Below, piece by piece: positions 16,686 through 25,740 of a DNA stretch of 64,000 nucleotides. Under the pieces are notes generated by a model. The model saw nothing but the letters and a program-made list of their open reading frames with translations, searched no databases and had not been told where the DNA came from. Numbering within the stretch: the stretch's first letter is position 1; each line of letters begins with the position of its first letter. This DNA is from Verrucomicrobium sp. GAS474. Its GTDB lineage: Bacteria; Verrucomicrobiota; Verrucomicrobiia; Methylacidiphilales; GAS474. Both the position numbers and the translations under genes were made by a program. The stretch is taken from assembly GCF_900105685.1 (NCBI RefSeq), contig NZ_LT629781.1, forward strand, positions 1,674,001-1,738,000, written 5' to 3'.

Positions 16686-16890
16686 CCGTGCGCCTTGTCT
16701 TCCAAGCGTCTTTCTCCCATGCGCTTGGCAGACGAAACGCTTGAGAAATAGGGCGTATGAGAAACGAAGCGCATGGGAGAGGGACGCTTGGGAGATAAGG
16801 CGTATGGGATACGGAGCGCATGCGAGAGGAACGCTTGAAAGATGAAGCGTATGGGCCGAGCGCCTAGGAGACCCACGCTGGGTAGCACCA
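16686..16890 (+). repeat. Degenerate tandem array, 47-bp period built from three 15-16-bp units
   Basis: From 16738 the sequence repeats with a period of exactly 47 bp (unit starts CGCTTG at 16738, 16785 and 16832), then 44 bp to CGCTGG at 16876. Each 47-bp block contains three related sub-units beginning CGCTTGGGAGATAAG, GCGTATGGGATACGG and GCGCATGGGAGAGGGA. Upstream, 16686-16724 carries nearly one block in the reverse orientation (TCTTCCAAGCGTC, TTTCTCCCATGCGC), so the array is an inverted arrangement around about 16730. The same sub-units follow the tails of repeat copies B, D, E and H. Confidence 0.85.
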
Positions 16891-16891
16891 C

Positions 16892-17136
16892 GGAGCGGAG
16901 CAGCCCTTCGGGACCTGCGCGGTCAACCCTGTACAGCTGGATGTAACACGCTTTAACGCCACAGAGGGGCTCCGCCCCTCCGTGACCTCCTGTTCTGAGG
17001 GCCTCAACTAGGCGGACGCGTTTCCCCCTGCGCCTCGTCTCCTAACTGTTTTAAAATCGGCTGCTTCCTGGAGCGCCCGAGGGTACGAGCCATAGGGAGA
17101 GACGGGGCCAATACGCCCAGACTCCTATTGGGAGAG
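16892..17136 (-). repeat. Interspersed repeat, copy B
   Basis: A 245-bp copy inverted relative to copy A, from GGAGCGGAGCAGCCC to ACTCCTATTGGGAGAGG. It belongs to the subfamily with CAC/GTG flanks around the central GAGGGGC hairpin (ACGCCACAGAGGGGC ... GCCCCTCCGTGACC). It is preceded by GGAGACCCACGCTGGGTAGC, which also precedes copy C, so B and C are a tandem duplication with a period of about 307 bp. Confidence 0.9.
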
Positions 17137-17201
17137 GTACGCTTGGGAGATAAGGCGTATGGGATACGGAGCCCTAGGAGACCCACGCTGGGTAGCACCA
17201 C

Positions 17202-17445
17202 CGAGCGGGGCAGCCCTTTGGGACCTGCGCGGTCAACCCTGTACAGCTGGAGGCGACCCGCTTTAACGCCACAGAGGGGCTTCGCCCCTCCGTGACCTCC
17301 TGTTCTGAGGGCCTGAACTAGGCGGACGCGCTTCCCCTGCGCCTCGTCTCCTAACTGTTTTAAAATCGGCTGCTTCCCGGAGCGCCCGAGGGTACGAGCA
17401 ATAGGGAGAGACGGGGCCCATACGCCCAGACTCCTATCGGAAGAG
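17202..17445 (-). repeat. Interspersed repeat, copy C
   Basis: A 244-bp copy nearly identical to copy B, in the same orientation and with the same CAC/GTG central hairpin flank. It ends in CTCCTATCGGAAGAG, which abuts the stop codon of the efflux outer-membrane gene at 17446. The space between B and C (17137-17201) holds array sub-units (GTACGCTTGGGAGATAAG, GCGTATGGGATACGG) and the duplicated GGAGACCCACGCTGGGTAGC leader. Confidence 0.9.
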
Positions 17446-18945
17446 CTACTGTGAGGGCAGCGTTCCCTCGGCCTGGGACTCGGCTTCCTTCTTCCCGCCT
17501 TCCTGCCAGCCGCCGCCGAGGACGCGGTAGAGCGTGACGAGGTTCTGCAAGCGGGCGAGGCGGAGGTTGATGGCAGTTTGCTGCGCTGCGAGGAAGGTGC
17601 GCTGGCGGGTGAGGGTGTTGAGGAGGGTGTCGATGCCGTTATGGAAGCGGAGCAGGGAGAGGTTGTACGATTCCTCGGCGTCTTTGGCTTCCTGCTCGGT
17701 GGCGCGGAGCTGGTCTTCGTAGGTGGCGCGGGCGGCGAGGGCGTCGGCGGTCTCGCGGAAGGCGGTCTGGATGGTCTGCTTGTATTGGGTGAGGGCGATG
17801 TCCCGGTCGATCTTGGAGACCTTGAGGTTGGCCGCGTTGACGCCGCCGTCGAAGATGGGGAGGCGGATCTCGGGGGCGAACTGCCAGAGGCCGGAACCCT
17901 TCGCGAAGAGGCCCGACATGCCGTTGGCCCCGGTGCCGACGGCGGCGGTGAGGGTGACGCTGGGGAAGAAGGCGGCGCGGGCGGCGCCGATGTTCGCGTT
18001 GTAGGCCTGGAGGGTCTGCTCGGCGGCGCGGAGGTCGGGGCGGCGGGTGAGGAGGTCGGAGGGGAGTCCGGGCGGGAGCTGGGGAAGGGAGACGGAGGAG
18101 GTGGCGAGGCCGCCGCCCTGGGTGAGGAAGACCTCGACCTCGGGGGTGAGGGGCTCGCCGAGGAGCTGTTCCAGGGCGTTGCGGCTTTGGGCGACCTGGC
18201 GGGTGGCCTGGGCGACGTCGGCCTCGGAGGAATGGAGGAGGGCCTCGGCGTCGCGGAGGGAGAGCTCGGAGATGACGCCCTGCTTGCGGCTTTGCCGGAG
18301 GGCGTCGACGCTTTGGCGCTGGGTGGCGAGGCTCTCCGTGTTGAAGCGGAGGAGGTCGCGGTCGGCGAGCCAGGTGAACCACGCCCCGGCGACTTCGGAG
18401 ACGAGGGTGATCTGGACGGAGGTCTGGGTCTCCTGGAGGGCGAGGTAGGCGTGGAGGGCCTGGTCCTTGAGGCTGCGGACGCGGCCGAAGAGGTCGAGCT
18501 CGTAGGAGGTGGTGCCGAGGCTCAGGGAATAGGCGTGGCTGGTGACGGGGGAGCCGGTCTGGGAGAGGGTCTTCGGCGTCTTCTCGATGTCGGCGGAGGC
18601 GACGCCGTCGACGGTGGGGAAGAGGAGGCTGTCGGAGATCTGGTATTGGGCGCGGGCGCGGGCGACGTTGAGGACGGCGACGCGGAGGTCGCCGTTGTTC
18701 GCGAGGGAGCGTTCGATCAGGCGCTGGAGGCGGGGATCGGTGTAGAAATCGCGCCAGCCGATGAGGTCGGCGGTCGGCTTCCCGGCGGTGTCGGTCGAGA
18801 CCGGCTTCACGGTTCCCGACTTCGGCCACGCGGGTTCGACGATGCCGTCGGCGGCGGGGCGCTGGTAATCGGGCGCCATGGTGCACCCGGCCAGGAGGAC
18901 GGGGAGGAGGAGGGCGAGGCGGCGGCGATTCGCGGGCACGTTCAT
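17446..18945 (-). CDS. RND efflux outer-membrane lipoprotein (OprM/NodT family)
   Basis: The 499-residue protein is the outer-membrane channel of a tripartite pump. A lipoprotein signal with lipobox LLAGC places the acylated Cys at residue 21, followed by MAPDYQRP, typical of OprM-like factors. Two tandem repeats rich in long helices (for example [30 protein letters not shown] and the parallel second half) match the TolC-fold barrel-tunnel proteins. Its ATG overlaps the stop of the permease gene (18942-18945), so it is the last gene of the operon. A Lys/Glu-rich tail ends the protein right at repeat copy C. The transported compounds cannot be deduced from sequence. Confidence 0.93.
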   Translation of the reverse strand: MNVPANRRRLALLLPVLLAGCTMAPDYQRPAADGIVEPAWPKSGTVKPVSTDTAGKPTADLIGWRDFYTDPRLQRLIERSLANNGDLRVAVLNVARARAQYQISDSLLFPTVDGVASADIEKTPKTLSQTGSPVTSHAYSLSLGTTSYELDLFGRVRSLKDQALHAYLALQETQTSVQITLVSEVAGAWFTWLADRDLLRFNTESLATQRQSVDALRQSRKQGVISELSLRDAEALLHSSEADVAQATRQVAQSRNALEQLLGEPLTPEVEVFLTQGGGLATSSVSLPQLPPGLPSDLLTRRPDLRAAEQTLQAYNANIGAARAAFFPSVTLTAAVGTGANGMSGLFAKGSGLWQFAPEIRLPIFDGGVNAANLKVSKIDRDIALTQYKQTIQTAFRETADALAARATYEDQLRATEQEAKDAEESYNLSLLRFHNGIDTLLNTLTRQRTFLAAQQTAINLRLARLQNLVTLYRVLGGGWQEGGKKEAESQAEGTLPSQ

Positions 18946-21900
18946 TTGGCCTCCCCGGTGGAGGGATCGGACTGGTGGCCCTTACCGTGATCGTGGCCGT
19001 GGCCCTGTTCCGCCGGGGCGGGTTGATGGTCGGGGTGATCGTCGGGATGGGGCTCGCCCTTCGTCGGCTTCACCTTGAAGAGGCGGAGGATGCCGACGAA
19101 GAAGAGGGGGATGAAGAAGATGGCGAGGATGGTGGCGGTGAGCATGCCGCCGACGACGCCGGTGCCGATCGCGTTCTGGCCGCCGGAGCCCGCGCCGCTG
19201 GCGATGGCCAAAGGAAGGACGCCGAGGATGAAGGCGAGGGAGGTCATGAGGATCGGGCGGAGCCGCTGCTGGGCGGCGTGGAGGGTTGCCTCAAGCAGGG
19301 GGGTCCCCTGGTCGTAGCCTTCCTTCGCGAACTCGATGATCAGGATCGCGTTCTTCGCGGAGAGGCCGATCGTCGTGAGGAGGCCGACCTGGAAGAAGAC
19401 GTCGTTGGCGAGGCCGCGGAAGTAGGTCGCCATGACGGCGCCGAGGACGCCGAGGGGGACGGTGAGCATGACGGCGAAGGGGACGGCCCAGCTCTCGTAG
19501 AGCGCCGCGAGGCAGAGGAAGACGACGAGGAGGGAGATGCTGTAGAGGACGATGGTCTGGCTCCCGGCGCGCTTTTCCTCGAAGGAGAGGCCGGTCCAGT
19601 CATACCCGATCCCGGGGGGGAGCTTGGCGACGAGGTTCTGGACCTCGGTCATCGCGTCGCCGGAGCTCTTCCCGGGGACGGGCATGCCGAGGATCTCGAC
19701 GGACGAGGTGCCGTTGTAGCGTTCGAGCTTCGGGGAGCCGATGCCCCAACTCCCGGTGGCAAAGGCGGAGAAGGGGACCATGCTGCCGCTCTGGTTGCGG
19801 ACGAACCAGTTCTCGAAGTCCTGCGGCTGCATGCGGGAGGTGGCCTCGCCCTGGATGAAGACGCGCTTGATGCGGCCGCGGTCGACGAAGTCGTTCACGT
19901 AGGCGGAGCCCCAGCCCTCGGTGAGGGTGTCGTGGACGTCGGCGAGGGAGAGGCCGAGGGCGGTGGCGCGGTCGCGGTCGATCTGGATCTTGTATTGGGG
20001 CTCGTCGTTGAGGCCGTTCGGGCGGACGCCGACGAGGAGGGGGCTCTTCGAGGCCATGCCGAGGAACTGGTTCCGCGCGTTCATGAGGGCCTCGTGGCCC
20101 GCGCCCCCGAGGTCGAGGAGCTGGAGGTCGAAGCCGGTGGCGTTGCCGAGCTCGAGGGCGGCGGGGGGCGCGAAGGCGAAGGCCATGGCGTCCTTGTATT
20201 GGGCGAAGTGCTTCGAGGCGCGGGCGGCGATGGCCTGGACGCGGTTCTTCGCGCCGGGGCGGTCTTCCCACGGGTTGAGCTTAATGAAGCCGAGGCCCGA
20301 GCTCTGCCCGCGGCCGCCGAAGCTGAATCCGGCGACGGTGTAGACGGAGTAGACGGCTTCCTTTTCCTCGGTCAGGAAGTAGTCGCGGATCTGGGAGAGG
20401 ATCGCCGAGGTCCGGTCGAGGGTCGCCCCGGGAGGGGTGGTGACCTGGACGAAGAGGACGCCCTGATCCTCGTCGGGGAGGAAGGAGGTGGGGATGCGGG
20501 GGAAGAGGAAGATGAGGCCGCCGATGAGGACGGCGTAGACGATGACGAAGCGGAAGGTGCGGGAGAGGGTGTAGTTGACCCCCTTGCCGTAGCTATTCCG
20601 GGTCCAGTTGAATCCCTTGTTGAAGTAGCCGAAGAAGCCCTTGTCCTTTTCCTTGTGCCCCTTCTCGACGGGGGAGAGGAGGGTGGCGCAGAGGACGGGG
20701 GTGAAGATGAGGGCGATGAGGACGGAGAGGACCATCGCCGAGGCCATGGTGATCGAGAACTGCCGGTAGACGACGCCGGTGGAACCGCCGAAGAAGGCCA
20801 TCGGGATGAAGACGGCGGTGAGGACGAGGGCGATGCCGACGAGGGCACCGGTGATCTGGGTCATCGACTTCTTCACGGCGGCCTTCGGGTCGAGGCCCTC
20901 CTCGGACATGACACGCTCGACGTTCTCGACGACGACGATGGCGTCATCGACGAGGAGGCCGATGGCGAGGACCATCGCGAAGAGGGTGAGGACGTTGATC
21001 GAGAATCCGGCGGCGGAGAGGACGGCGAAGGTGCCGAGGAGGACGACGGGGACGGCGATCGTCGGGATGAGGGTGGCGCGGAAGTTCTGCAGGAAGAGGA
21101 GCATGACGCAGAAGACGAGGAAGATCGCCTCGATGAGAGTCTTCACGACCTCATGGATGGAGAGCTTCACGAAGGGCGTCGTGTCGTAGGGGTAGACGAC
21201 CTCGTAGCCGGACGGGAAGAGGGGCTTCAGTTTCGCGATGGCGGTGCGGACGGCGTCGGCGGTCTCGAGGGCGTTCGACCCGGCGGCGAGCTTCACGGCG
21301 AGGGCGGCGGAGGGGTAACCGTTGAACTGGGTGGTGCGGGTGAAGCTCTCGGCATCGAGCTCGATCCGGGCGACATCGCGGAGGCGGATCTGGGAGCCGT
21401 CGGCGGCGGTCTTCACGAGGATCGCGCCGAACTCGGCCGGGGTCTTCAGCCGGGATGGGCCGACGATGGTGGCGTTGAGCTGCTGGCCCTTCACGATGGG
21501 GAGGCCGCCGAGTTCGCCCGAGGGGATCTGGACGTTCTGGGCCTGGATGGCGGTCTTGAGGTCGGCGGGGGTGAGGGAGAAGTTGCGGAGCTTCGCCGGA
21601 TCGACCCAGATGCGCATGGCGTACTGGGAGCCGAAGAGGAGGAAGTCCCCGACGCCCGGCGTGCGGCTGACGGGGTCCTGGACGACCGAGGCGATGAAGT
21701 CGGAGATGTCGGCGGTGGTCTGGGTCTTGTCGCGGGAGTAGAAGCCGGCGACGAGGAGGAAGTTCCGGGTCGACTTCGCGACGCGGAGGCCCTGCTGCTG
21801 CACCTCCAGCGGGAGGGAGGGCGTGGCGAGCTGGAGCTTGTTCTGCACCTGCACCTGGGCGATGTCGGCGTTGGTCCCCTGGTTGAAGTAGAGGTTGATC

Positions 21901-22166
21901 GAGAGACTCCCGTCCTTGTCGCTTTCGGAGGTGAAGTAGAGGAGGTTGTCGATGCCGCTCAGCTGCTGCTCGATGACCTGGACGACGGTGCTCTGCACGG
22001 TCTCCGAGGAGGCGCCGGGGTAGGTGCCGCTGATCGCGATGGAGGGCGGGGCGATGCTCGGGTACTGGGCGATCGGCAGCTCCTTGATGGCGAGGCCGCC
22101 CGCCAGCATGATGAGGATGGCGATGACCCACGCGAAGACGGGACGGTCGATGAAGAAATTGACCAT
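18942..22166 (-). CDS. RND efflux inner-membrane permease (AcrB/HAE1 family)
   Basis: The 1074-residue transporter has the twelve membrane helices and two large periplasmic loops of hydrophobe/amphiphile pumps. Family marks include [20 protein letters not shown] at the N-terminus, [15 protein letters not shown] in the porter domain, the proton-relay Asp pair in [17 protein letters not shown] and [16 protein letters not shown] in the second half. It would use proton influx to extrude drugs or amphiphiles. It carries an unusual His/Asp-rich cytoplasmic tail of about 40 residues ([20 protein letters not shown]) that could bind divalent metals. It lies 27 bp downstream of the adaptor gene and overlaps the channel gene by 4 bp. 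Confidence 0.97.
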   Translation of the reverse strand: MVNFFIDRPVFAWVIAILIMLAGGLAIKELPIAQYPSIAPPSIAISGTYPGASSETVQSTVVQVIEQQLSGIDNLLYFTSESDKDGSLSINLYFNQGTNADIAQVQVQNKLQLATPSLPLEVQQQGLRVAKSTRNFLLVAGFYSRDKTQTTADISDFIASVVQDPVSRTPGVGDFLLFGSQYAMRIWVDPAKLRNFSLTPADLKTAIQAQNVQIPSGELGGLPIVKGQQLNATIVGPSRLKTPAEFGAILVKTAADGSQIRLRDVARIELDAESFTRTTQFNGYPSAALAVKLAAGSNALETADAVRTAIAKLKPLFPSGYEVVYPYDTTPFVKLSIHEVVKTLIEAIFLVFCVMLLFLQNFRATLIPTIAVPVVLLGTFAVLSAAGFSINVLTLFAMVLAIGLLVDDAIVVVENVERVMSEEGLDPKAAVKKSMTQITGALVGIALVLTAVFIPMAFFGGSTGVVYRQFSITMASAMVLSVLIALIFTPVLCATLLSPVEKGHKEKDKGFFGYFNKGFNWTRNSYGKGVNYTLSRTFRFVIVYAVLIGGLIFLFPRIPTSFLPDEDQGVLFVQVTTPPGATLDRTSAILSQIRDYFLTEEKEAVYSVYTVAGFSFGGRGQSSGLGFIKLNPWEDRPGAKNRVQAIAARASKHFAQYKDAMAFAFAPPAALELGNATGFDLQLLDLGGAGHEALMNARNQFLGMASKSPLLVGVRPNGLNDEPQYKIQIDRDRATALGLSLADVHDTLTEGWGSAYVNDFVDRGRIKRVFIQGEATSRMQPQDFENWFVRNQSGSMVPFSAFATGSWGIGSPKLERYNGTSSVEILGMPVPGKSSGDAMTEVQNLVAKLPPGIGYDWTGLSFEEKRAGSQTIVLYSISLLVVFLCLAALYESWAVPFAVMLTVPLGVLGAVMATYFRGLANDVFFQVGLLTTIGLSAKNAILIIEFAKEGYDQGTPLLEATLHAAQQRLRPILMTSLAFILGVLPLAIASGAGSGGQNAIGTGVVGGMLTATILAIFFIPLFFVGILRLFKVKPTKGEPHPDDHPDHQPAPAEQGHGHDHGKGHQSDPSTGEAK

Positions 22167-22193
22167 GGGGGAAGGGGAGGAGGCGGCCTGGCC

Positions 22194-23429
22194 CTAGCCT
22201 TGGGGCGCGGCCGGATTGGCGGTGGAGGAGGCCGGCGCCGATCCGGCGGGAGGGGCGGGGGTGAACTCGGTGGCGTGGACGGCCGCCCCGGGGGCGACTT
22301 TCTGGATCCCTTCGACGATGACCCGTTCCCGGGCCTGGAGGCCCTGGCCGGTCTGGGGGTCGACGCCGTTCGGGACGAGCCAGGCGTCGCCGACGGTGCG
22401 GTCGGGCTTGAGGATGCGGAGGGCGACCTTGTCGTCGGGGCCGACGACGAGGGTGGTGGCCTGGCCCTTGGCGTTGTAGGTCACGGCGCGCTGGGGGACG
22501 AGGAGGGAGTTCTGCGCGACCCCTTCCTGGACGCGGGCGTGGACGTACATGCCGGGGAGGAGGAGGCGCTGGGGGTTCGGGAAGAGGGCGCGGAGGGTGA
22601 GGGAGCCGGTCCCCTCGTCGACGGTGACCTCGGCGAACTGGAGCTTCCCGGGGAGGGGATAGGCGCTGCCGTCCTCGAGGAGGAGCTTCGTCTCGGCCTG
22701 CATCTTGTCCTTGTCGTCGCTCTTGATCGCCCCGGAGGCGAGGGCGTAGCGGAGGCGGAGGAGCTGGGCGGAGGGCTGGACGATGTCGACATAGATCGGG
22801 TCGAGCTGCTGGACGATGACGAGGGAGGTGGTCTGGTTCGCGGTGACGAGGGCCCCCTCGGTGACGGCGGAGCGGCCCGTCCGCCCGGCGATGGGGGAGG
22901 TGATCTTCGTGTAGCCGAGGTTGATCTGGGCGGTCGCGACGTTGGCCTTCGCGCTGGCGATGTCGGCCTCGGCCTGTTTCTGGGCGGAGACGGCGTCGTC
23001 GTATTCCTGCTGGCTGACGGCCCCGGCCTTCACGAGGGGGGCGTTGCGCTGGGCGAGGAAGCGGGCGGAGGTGAGGGTCGCCTCGGCGCGGGCCTGGGCG
23101 GCCGCCGCGCTGGCGAGGGCGGCCTCGTAGGGGGCGGGATCGATCTGGTAGAGGGGCTGGCCGACGGTGACCTCGGCCCCTTCCTCGAAGAGGCGCTTCT
23201 GGATGACGCCGTTGACCTGCGGGCGGACCTCGGCGATCCGGTAGGGGGAGGTGCGGCCGGGGAGGTCGCTGCTGAGGGGGACGGGAACGGTGGCGAGGGT
23301 GACGACGGAGACCTCGGCCGGAGGGGGAGAGGAGGCCTGCGGCGGCGCGTCGTGGCCGCAGCCCGCCAGGAGGAGGGCCGTGGCGAGGCCCAGGCCCAAC
23401 GAGGAAAGTGAAAGGGGGAGGGGGCGCAT
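22194..23429 (-). CDS. RND efflux periplasmic adaptor (AcrA/MexA-like lipoprotein)
   Basis: The 411-residue adaptor bridges permease and outer-membrane channel. The signal peptide ends in LLLAGCGHD with the lipidated Cys at residue 24. A barrel-sandwich or lipoyl half starts at PQVNGVIQKRLFEEGAEVTVGQPLYQID, followed by a coiled-coil hairpin (about 90-160, Ala/Gln/Glu-rich), the second lipoyl half at LGYTKITSPIAGRTGRSAV and the beta-barrel and membrane-proximal domains. It is the first gene of the pump operon. An AAGGAT ribosome-binding site sits just before the ATG. The 125-bp gap to the TetR gene on the same strand holds the likely promoter and operator. Confidence 0.95.
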   Translation of the reverse strand: MRPLPLSLSSLGLGLATALLLAGCGHDAPPQASSPPPAEVSVVTLATVPVPLSSDLPGRTSPYRIAEVRPQVNGVIQKRLFEEGAEVTVGQPLYQIDPAPYEAALASAAAAQARAEATLTSARFLAQRNAPLVKAGAVSQQEYDDAVSAQKQAEADIASAKANVATAQINLGYTKITSPIAGRTGRSAVTEGALVTANQTTSLVIVQQLDPIYVDIVQPSAQLLRLRYALASGAIKSDDKDKMQAETKLLLEDGSAYPLPGKLQFAEVTVDEGTGSLTLRALFPNPQRLLLPGMYVHARVQEGVAQNSLLVPQRAVTYNAKGQATTLVVGPDDKVALRILKPDRTVGDAWLVPNGVDPQTGQGLQARERVIVEGIQKVAPGAAVHATEFTPAPPAGSAPASSTANPAAPQG

Positions 23430-23463
23430 GAAATCCTTAAAAATCCTTAATGAGGTGTATGAT

Positions 23464-23515
23464 GTACGGCGTACTACAATTCCGGAAGACGGTTTGAAAG
23501 TGAAAAGGTTTCAGT
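23464..23515. promoter_or_regulatory. Candidate TetR operator of the efflux operon
   Basis: The gap between the TetR-type gene and the adaptor gene contains GTAC-GGC-GTAC (23464-23474), a compact dyad, and about 20 bp away TGAAA ... TTTCA (around 23495-23511), another inverted repeat. Either could be the site of the adjacent regulator. No clear -35/-10 pair could be fixed by eye on the minus strand. Confidence 0.35.
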
Positions 23516-23554
23516 TTCGTTACTTCATCAAATACGTAAAAAGCTGGCAAGGCG

Positions 23555-24160
23555 TTAAGTCAGGGCCTTTTCGAGGAGGCGGAGCTGGGCGCGGATCCGC
23601 TCTTCGATGCCCCGGTCCTCGAGGTCCTGGAAGAGGAGGGGGTGGGTGATCCAGGCGAAGGAGTCGAGAAGGACGCGGGCGGTGTCGAGGGGGTCGGCGG
23701 GGCGGAATTCCTTCCTGCGGACCCCTTCCTCGACGATATCGGTGATCAGCTTCAGGAGGAACTCGCGGAAATAGCGGATGCAGGCCCATTTCTCCTGGTG
23801 GGCGGCGATGATGAGGCTGAACATGTTCTTGTCGCTCTTAAACCGTTCGACATGAATCTGATGGGTCGTTTTCAGAACGGCCTCCAGGCGGTCGATGGAG
23901 CGTGCCTTCTGGCGGGAGGCGTGGAGGATCCGTTCCTTTTTCTCGATGAGCCGCTGGTCGGCGCAGGCCTCGATGATCGATTGCTTCGAGGAAAAGAATT
24001 TATAGACGTAGGCCGGGGAGATGCCGATCTCCGAGGCGATGTCGGCGACGGTCATCTTGCCGTAGCCCAGGGTCCGGCAGAGGGCGTCGGCGGTGGTCAT
24101 GATGCGAAGGCGCATTTCTTCCTTCGTCGAGCGGCGGGGAGGAATGGACTGGGTCGGCAT
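23555..24160 (-). CDS. TetR/AcrR-family transcriptional regulator
   Basis: The 201-residue protein has the N-terminal TetR DNA-binding fold: a helix-turn-helix around residues 30-57 (MTVADIASEIGISPAYVYKFFSSKQSIIEAC). The helical C-terminal ligand-binding and dimerisation domain is not similar to a specific subfamily. It lies upstream of, and on the same strand as, the RND pump genes, so it is probably their repressor, derepressed when a toxic compound binds. The order regulator-adaptor-permease-channel differs from the usual divergent acrR-acrAB layout. Read-through from its own promoter could also feed the pump. Divergent on the other side is the PilT-like gene, with a 162-bp shared promoter region. 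Confidence 0.92.
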   Translation of the reverse strand: MPTQSIPPRRSTKEEMRLRIMTTADALCRTLGYGKMTVADIASEIGISPAYVYKFFSSKQSIIEACADQRLIEKKERILHASRQKARSIDRLEAVLKTTHQIHVERFKSDKNMFSLIIAAHQEKWACIRYFREFLLKLITDIVEEGVRRKEFRPADPLDTARVLLDSFAWITHPLLFQDLEDRGIEERIRAQLRLLEKALT

Positions 24161-24322
24161 GATCGGGGTGATGAAATTGGCAAATCGTCACCAATCTGTC
24201 AATTTCAAAAGGCAAAGGTACAGGCGGTGAAGGAAGGCGGGGACGGTGCCATTGCGAGCAGAATCGACACTTGCGCCCCAGAAGGGCCGATGGCACGATA
24301 GCCCTTCCGTTTTTTTGTTAAC

Positions 24323-25693
24323 ATGGCCGCCGAATATAACGAATACGTCCTCGATACCGCCGTCACCTACGGCGTCATCACCCCGGAGCAGAAGCAGTCG
24401 GTCTCCTCGATGCTGGCCACGATGCCCGGCCTCTCCGCAGTGGAGGTGCTCTACGAGCAGCAGATCATCGACGAGCCCCACCGGAAGTGGTTCTACCAGG
24501 AGGTCCTCCACCAGCCCGTCCCCGGCCTCCATTCCCACGCCGGGGCCGATGCGGAACCCTCCCTCAGCCACGATCCGGCCCAGGGCCACGGGGCTACGGC
24601 TTCCAATGTAGATTCCGAAGCGGGAAAACAGCTCCTCGCCTTCCTCGCCGAGGCCCAGGCCATCGGCGCCTCCGACATCCACCTCGGCCCCGACTTCGCC
24701 CCGACGATGCGGTACCGCGGCGCCCTCGTCCCGCTCCGCGCCGGGGCCCCCGCCCTCACCCCCCGGGAGACCGAGGCGATGGGCCGCGCCTTCCTCACGC
24801 CGAAGCAGGCCCACGAGGTCGAGGGGCACGGCTCGGTCGAGTTCTGCTACGAGGCGGCGGGGATCTCCCGGTTTCGCACCAGCGTCGTCCGGCAGCGGCG
24901 CGGCTGGGAGCTGATCTTCCGCCTCATCAACTCGAAGGTCCCGACCCTCGATTCCCTCGGCATGCCCGAGGCGCTCCGCAGCCTCACGAAGTTCCACAAC
25001 GGCCTCATCCTCGTCACCGGCCCCGTCGGCAGCGGCAAGTCGACGACCCTCGCCGCGATGATCGACGAGATCAACCGGACCCGGCACGACCACATCCTCA
25101 CCCTCGAGGACCCGATCGAGTACGTCTTCGAGCCCCAGGGCTGCCAGGTCTCCCAGCGGGAGGTCCACACGAACACCGATTCCTTCGGCACCGCCCTCCG
25201 CGCCGCCCTCCGCGAGGATCCCGACGTCATCATGATCGGGGAAATGCGCGACCTGGAGACGATCCAGCTCGCCATCACCGCGTCGGAGACGGGCCACCTC
25301 GTCCTCGGTACCCTCCATACCGGGAGCGCCGCCCGCACCCTCGACCGCCTCCTCGACGTCTTCCCGATCGAGCAGCAGTCCCAGATCCGCACCATGGTCA
25401 GCGAGTCGATCCGGGGCATCGTCTGCCAGCAGCTCATCCCGAAGGCCGACGGCACGGGCCGCGTCGCCGCCCTCGAGATCATGCTGAACAATCCCGCCGT
25501 CGGGAACCTGATCCGCGAGTCGAAGACCTTCATGCTCCCCGGCGTCATCCAGACCGGGGTGAAGCAGGGGATGCAGCTGATGGACGACGTCCTGCTGAAG
25601 CTCCTCGACAAGGGGGACATCACCGCCGAGGAAGCCTACAACCGGGCCGACAACAAGAAGGCCTTCGCCCAGGAGCTGGCCCGCCGCCAGTAG
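24323..25693 (+). CDS. PilT/PilU-family type IV pilus ATPase with N-terminal extension
   Basis: The 456-residue ATPase has a PilT core: SDIHLGPDF near residue 110, Walker A GPVGSGKSTTLAAMIDE near 230, the Asp box HILTLEDPIEYVFEPQGC, Walker B DVIMIGEMRDLETIQLAI and the His box TLHTGSAARTLDR. Before the core are about 105 extra residues: a helical module resembling the N-terminal domain of secretion or pilus-extension ATPases (VLDTAVTYGVITPEQKQSV, PHRKWFY) and a His/Ala-rich linker. It probably works as an accessory retraction motor (PilU-like) with the PilT encoded next, 47 bp downstream. The ATG at 24323 has no strong ribosome-binding site but begins the helical module. Confidence 0.9.
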   Translation: MAAEYNEYVLDTAVTYGVITPEQKQSVSSMLATMPGLSAVEVLYEQQIIDEPHRKWFYQEVLHQPVPGLHSHAGADAEPSLSHDPAQGHGATASNVDSEAGKQLLAFLAEAQAIGASDIHLGPDFAPTMRYRGALVPLRAGAPALTPRETEAMGRAFLTPKQAHEVEGHGSVEFCYEAAGISRFRTSVVRQRRGWELIFRLINSKVPTLDSLGMPEALRSLTKFHNGLILVTGPVGSGKSTTLAAMIDEINRTRHDHILTLEDPIEYVFEPQGCQVSQREVHTNTDSFGTALRAALREDPDVIMIGEMRDLETIQLAITASETGHLVLGTLHTGSAARTLDRLLDVFPIEQQSQIRTMVSESIRGIVCQQLIPKADGTGRVAALEIMLNNPAVGNLIRESKTFMLPGVIQTGVKQGMQLMDDVLLKLLDKGDITAEEAYNRADNKKAFAQELARRQ

Positions 25694-25740
25694 AAGCGAA
25701 GCGGGATCGAACCCATTCACCGACGACCGAACCCACTGCG

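Noticed and set aside
16738-16880. CRISPR array
   Set aside because: Units are degenerate and contiguous, with no unique spacers of constant length and no cas gene in the window.
16430-17445. Insertion sequence
   Set aside because: No transposase frame, no clear terminal inverted repeats and no target-site duplication could be seen for the repeat copies.
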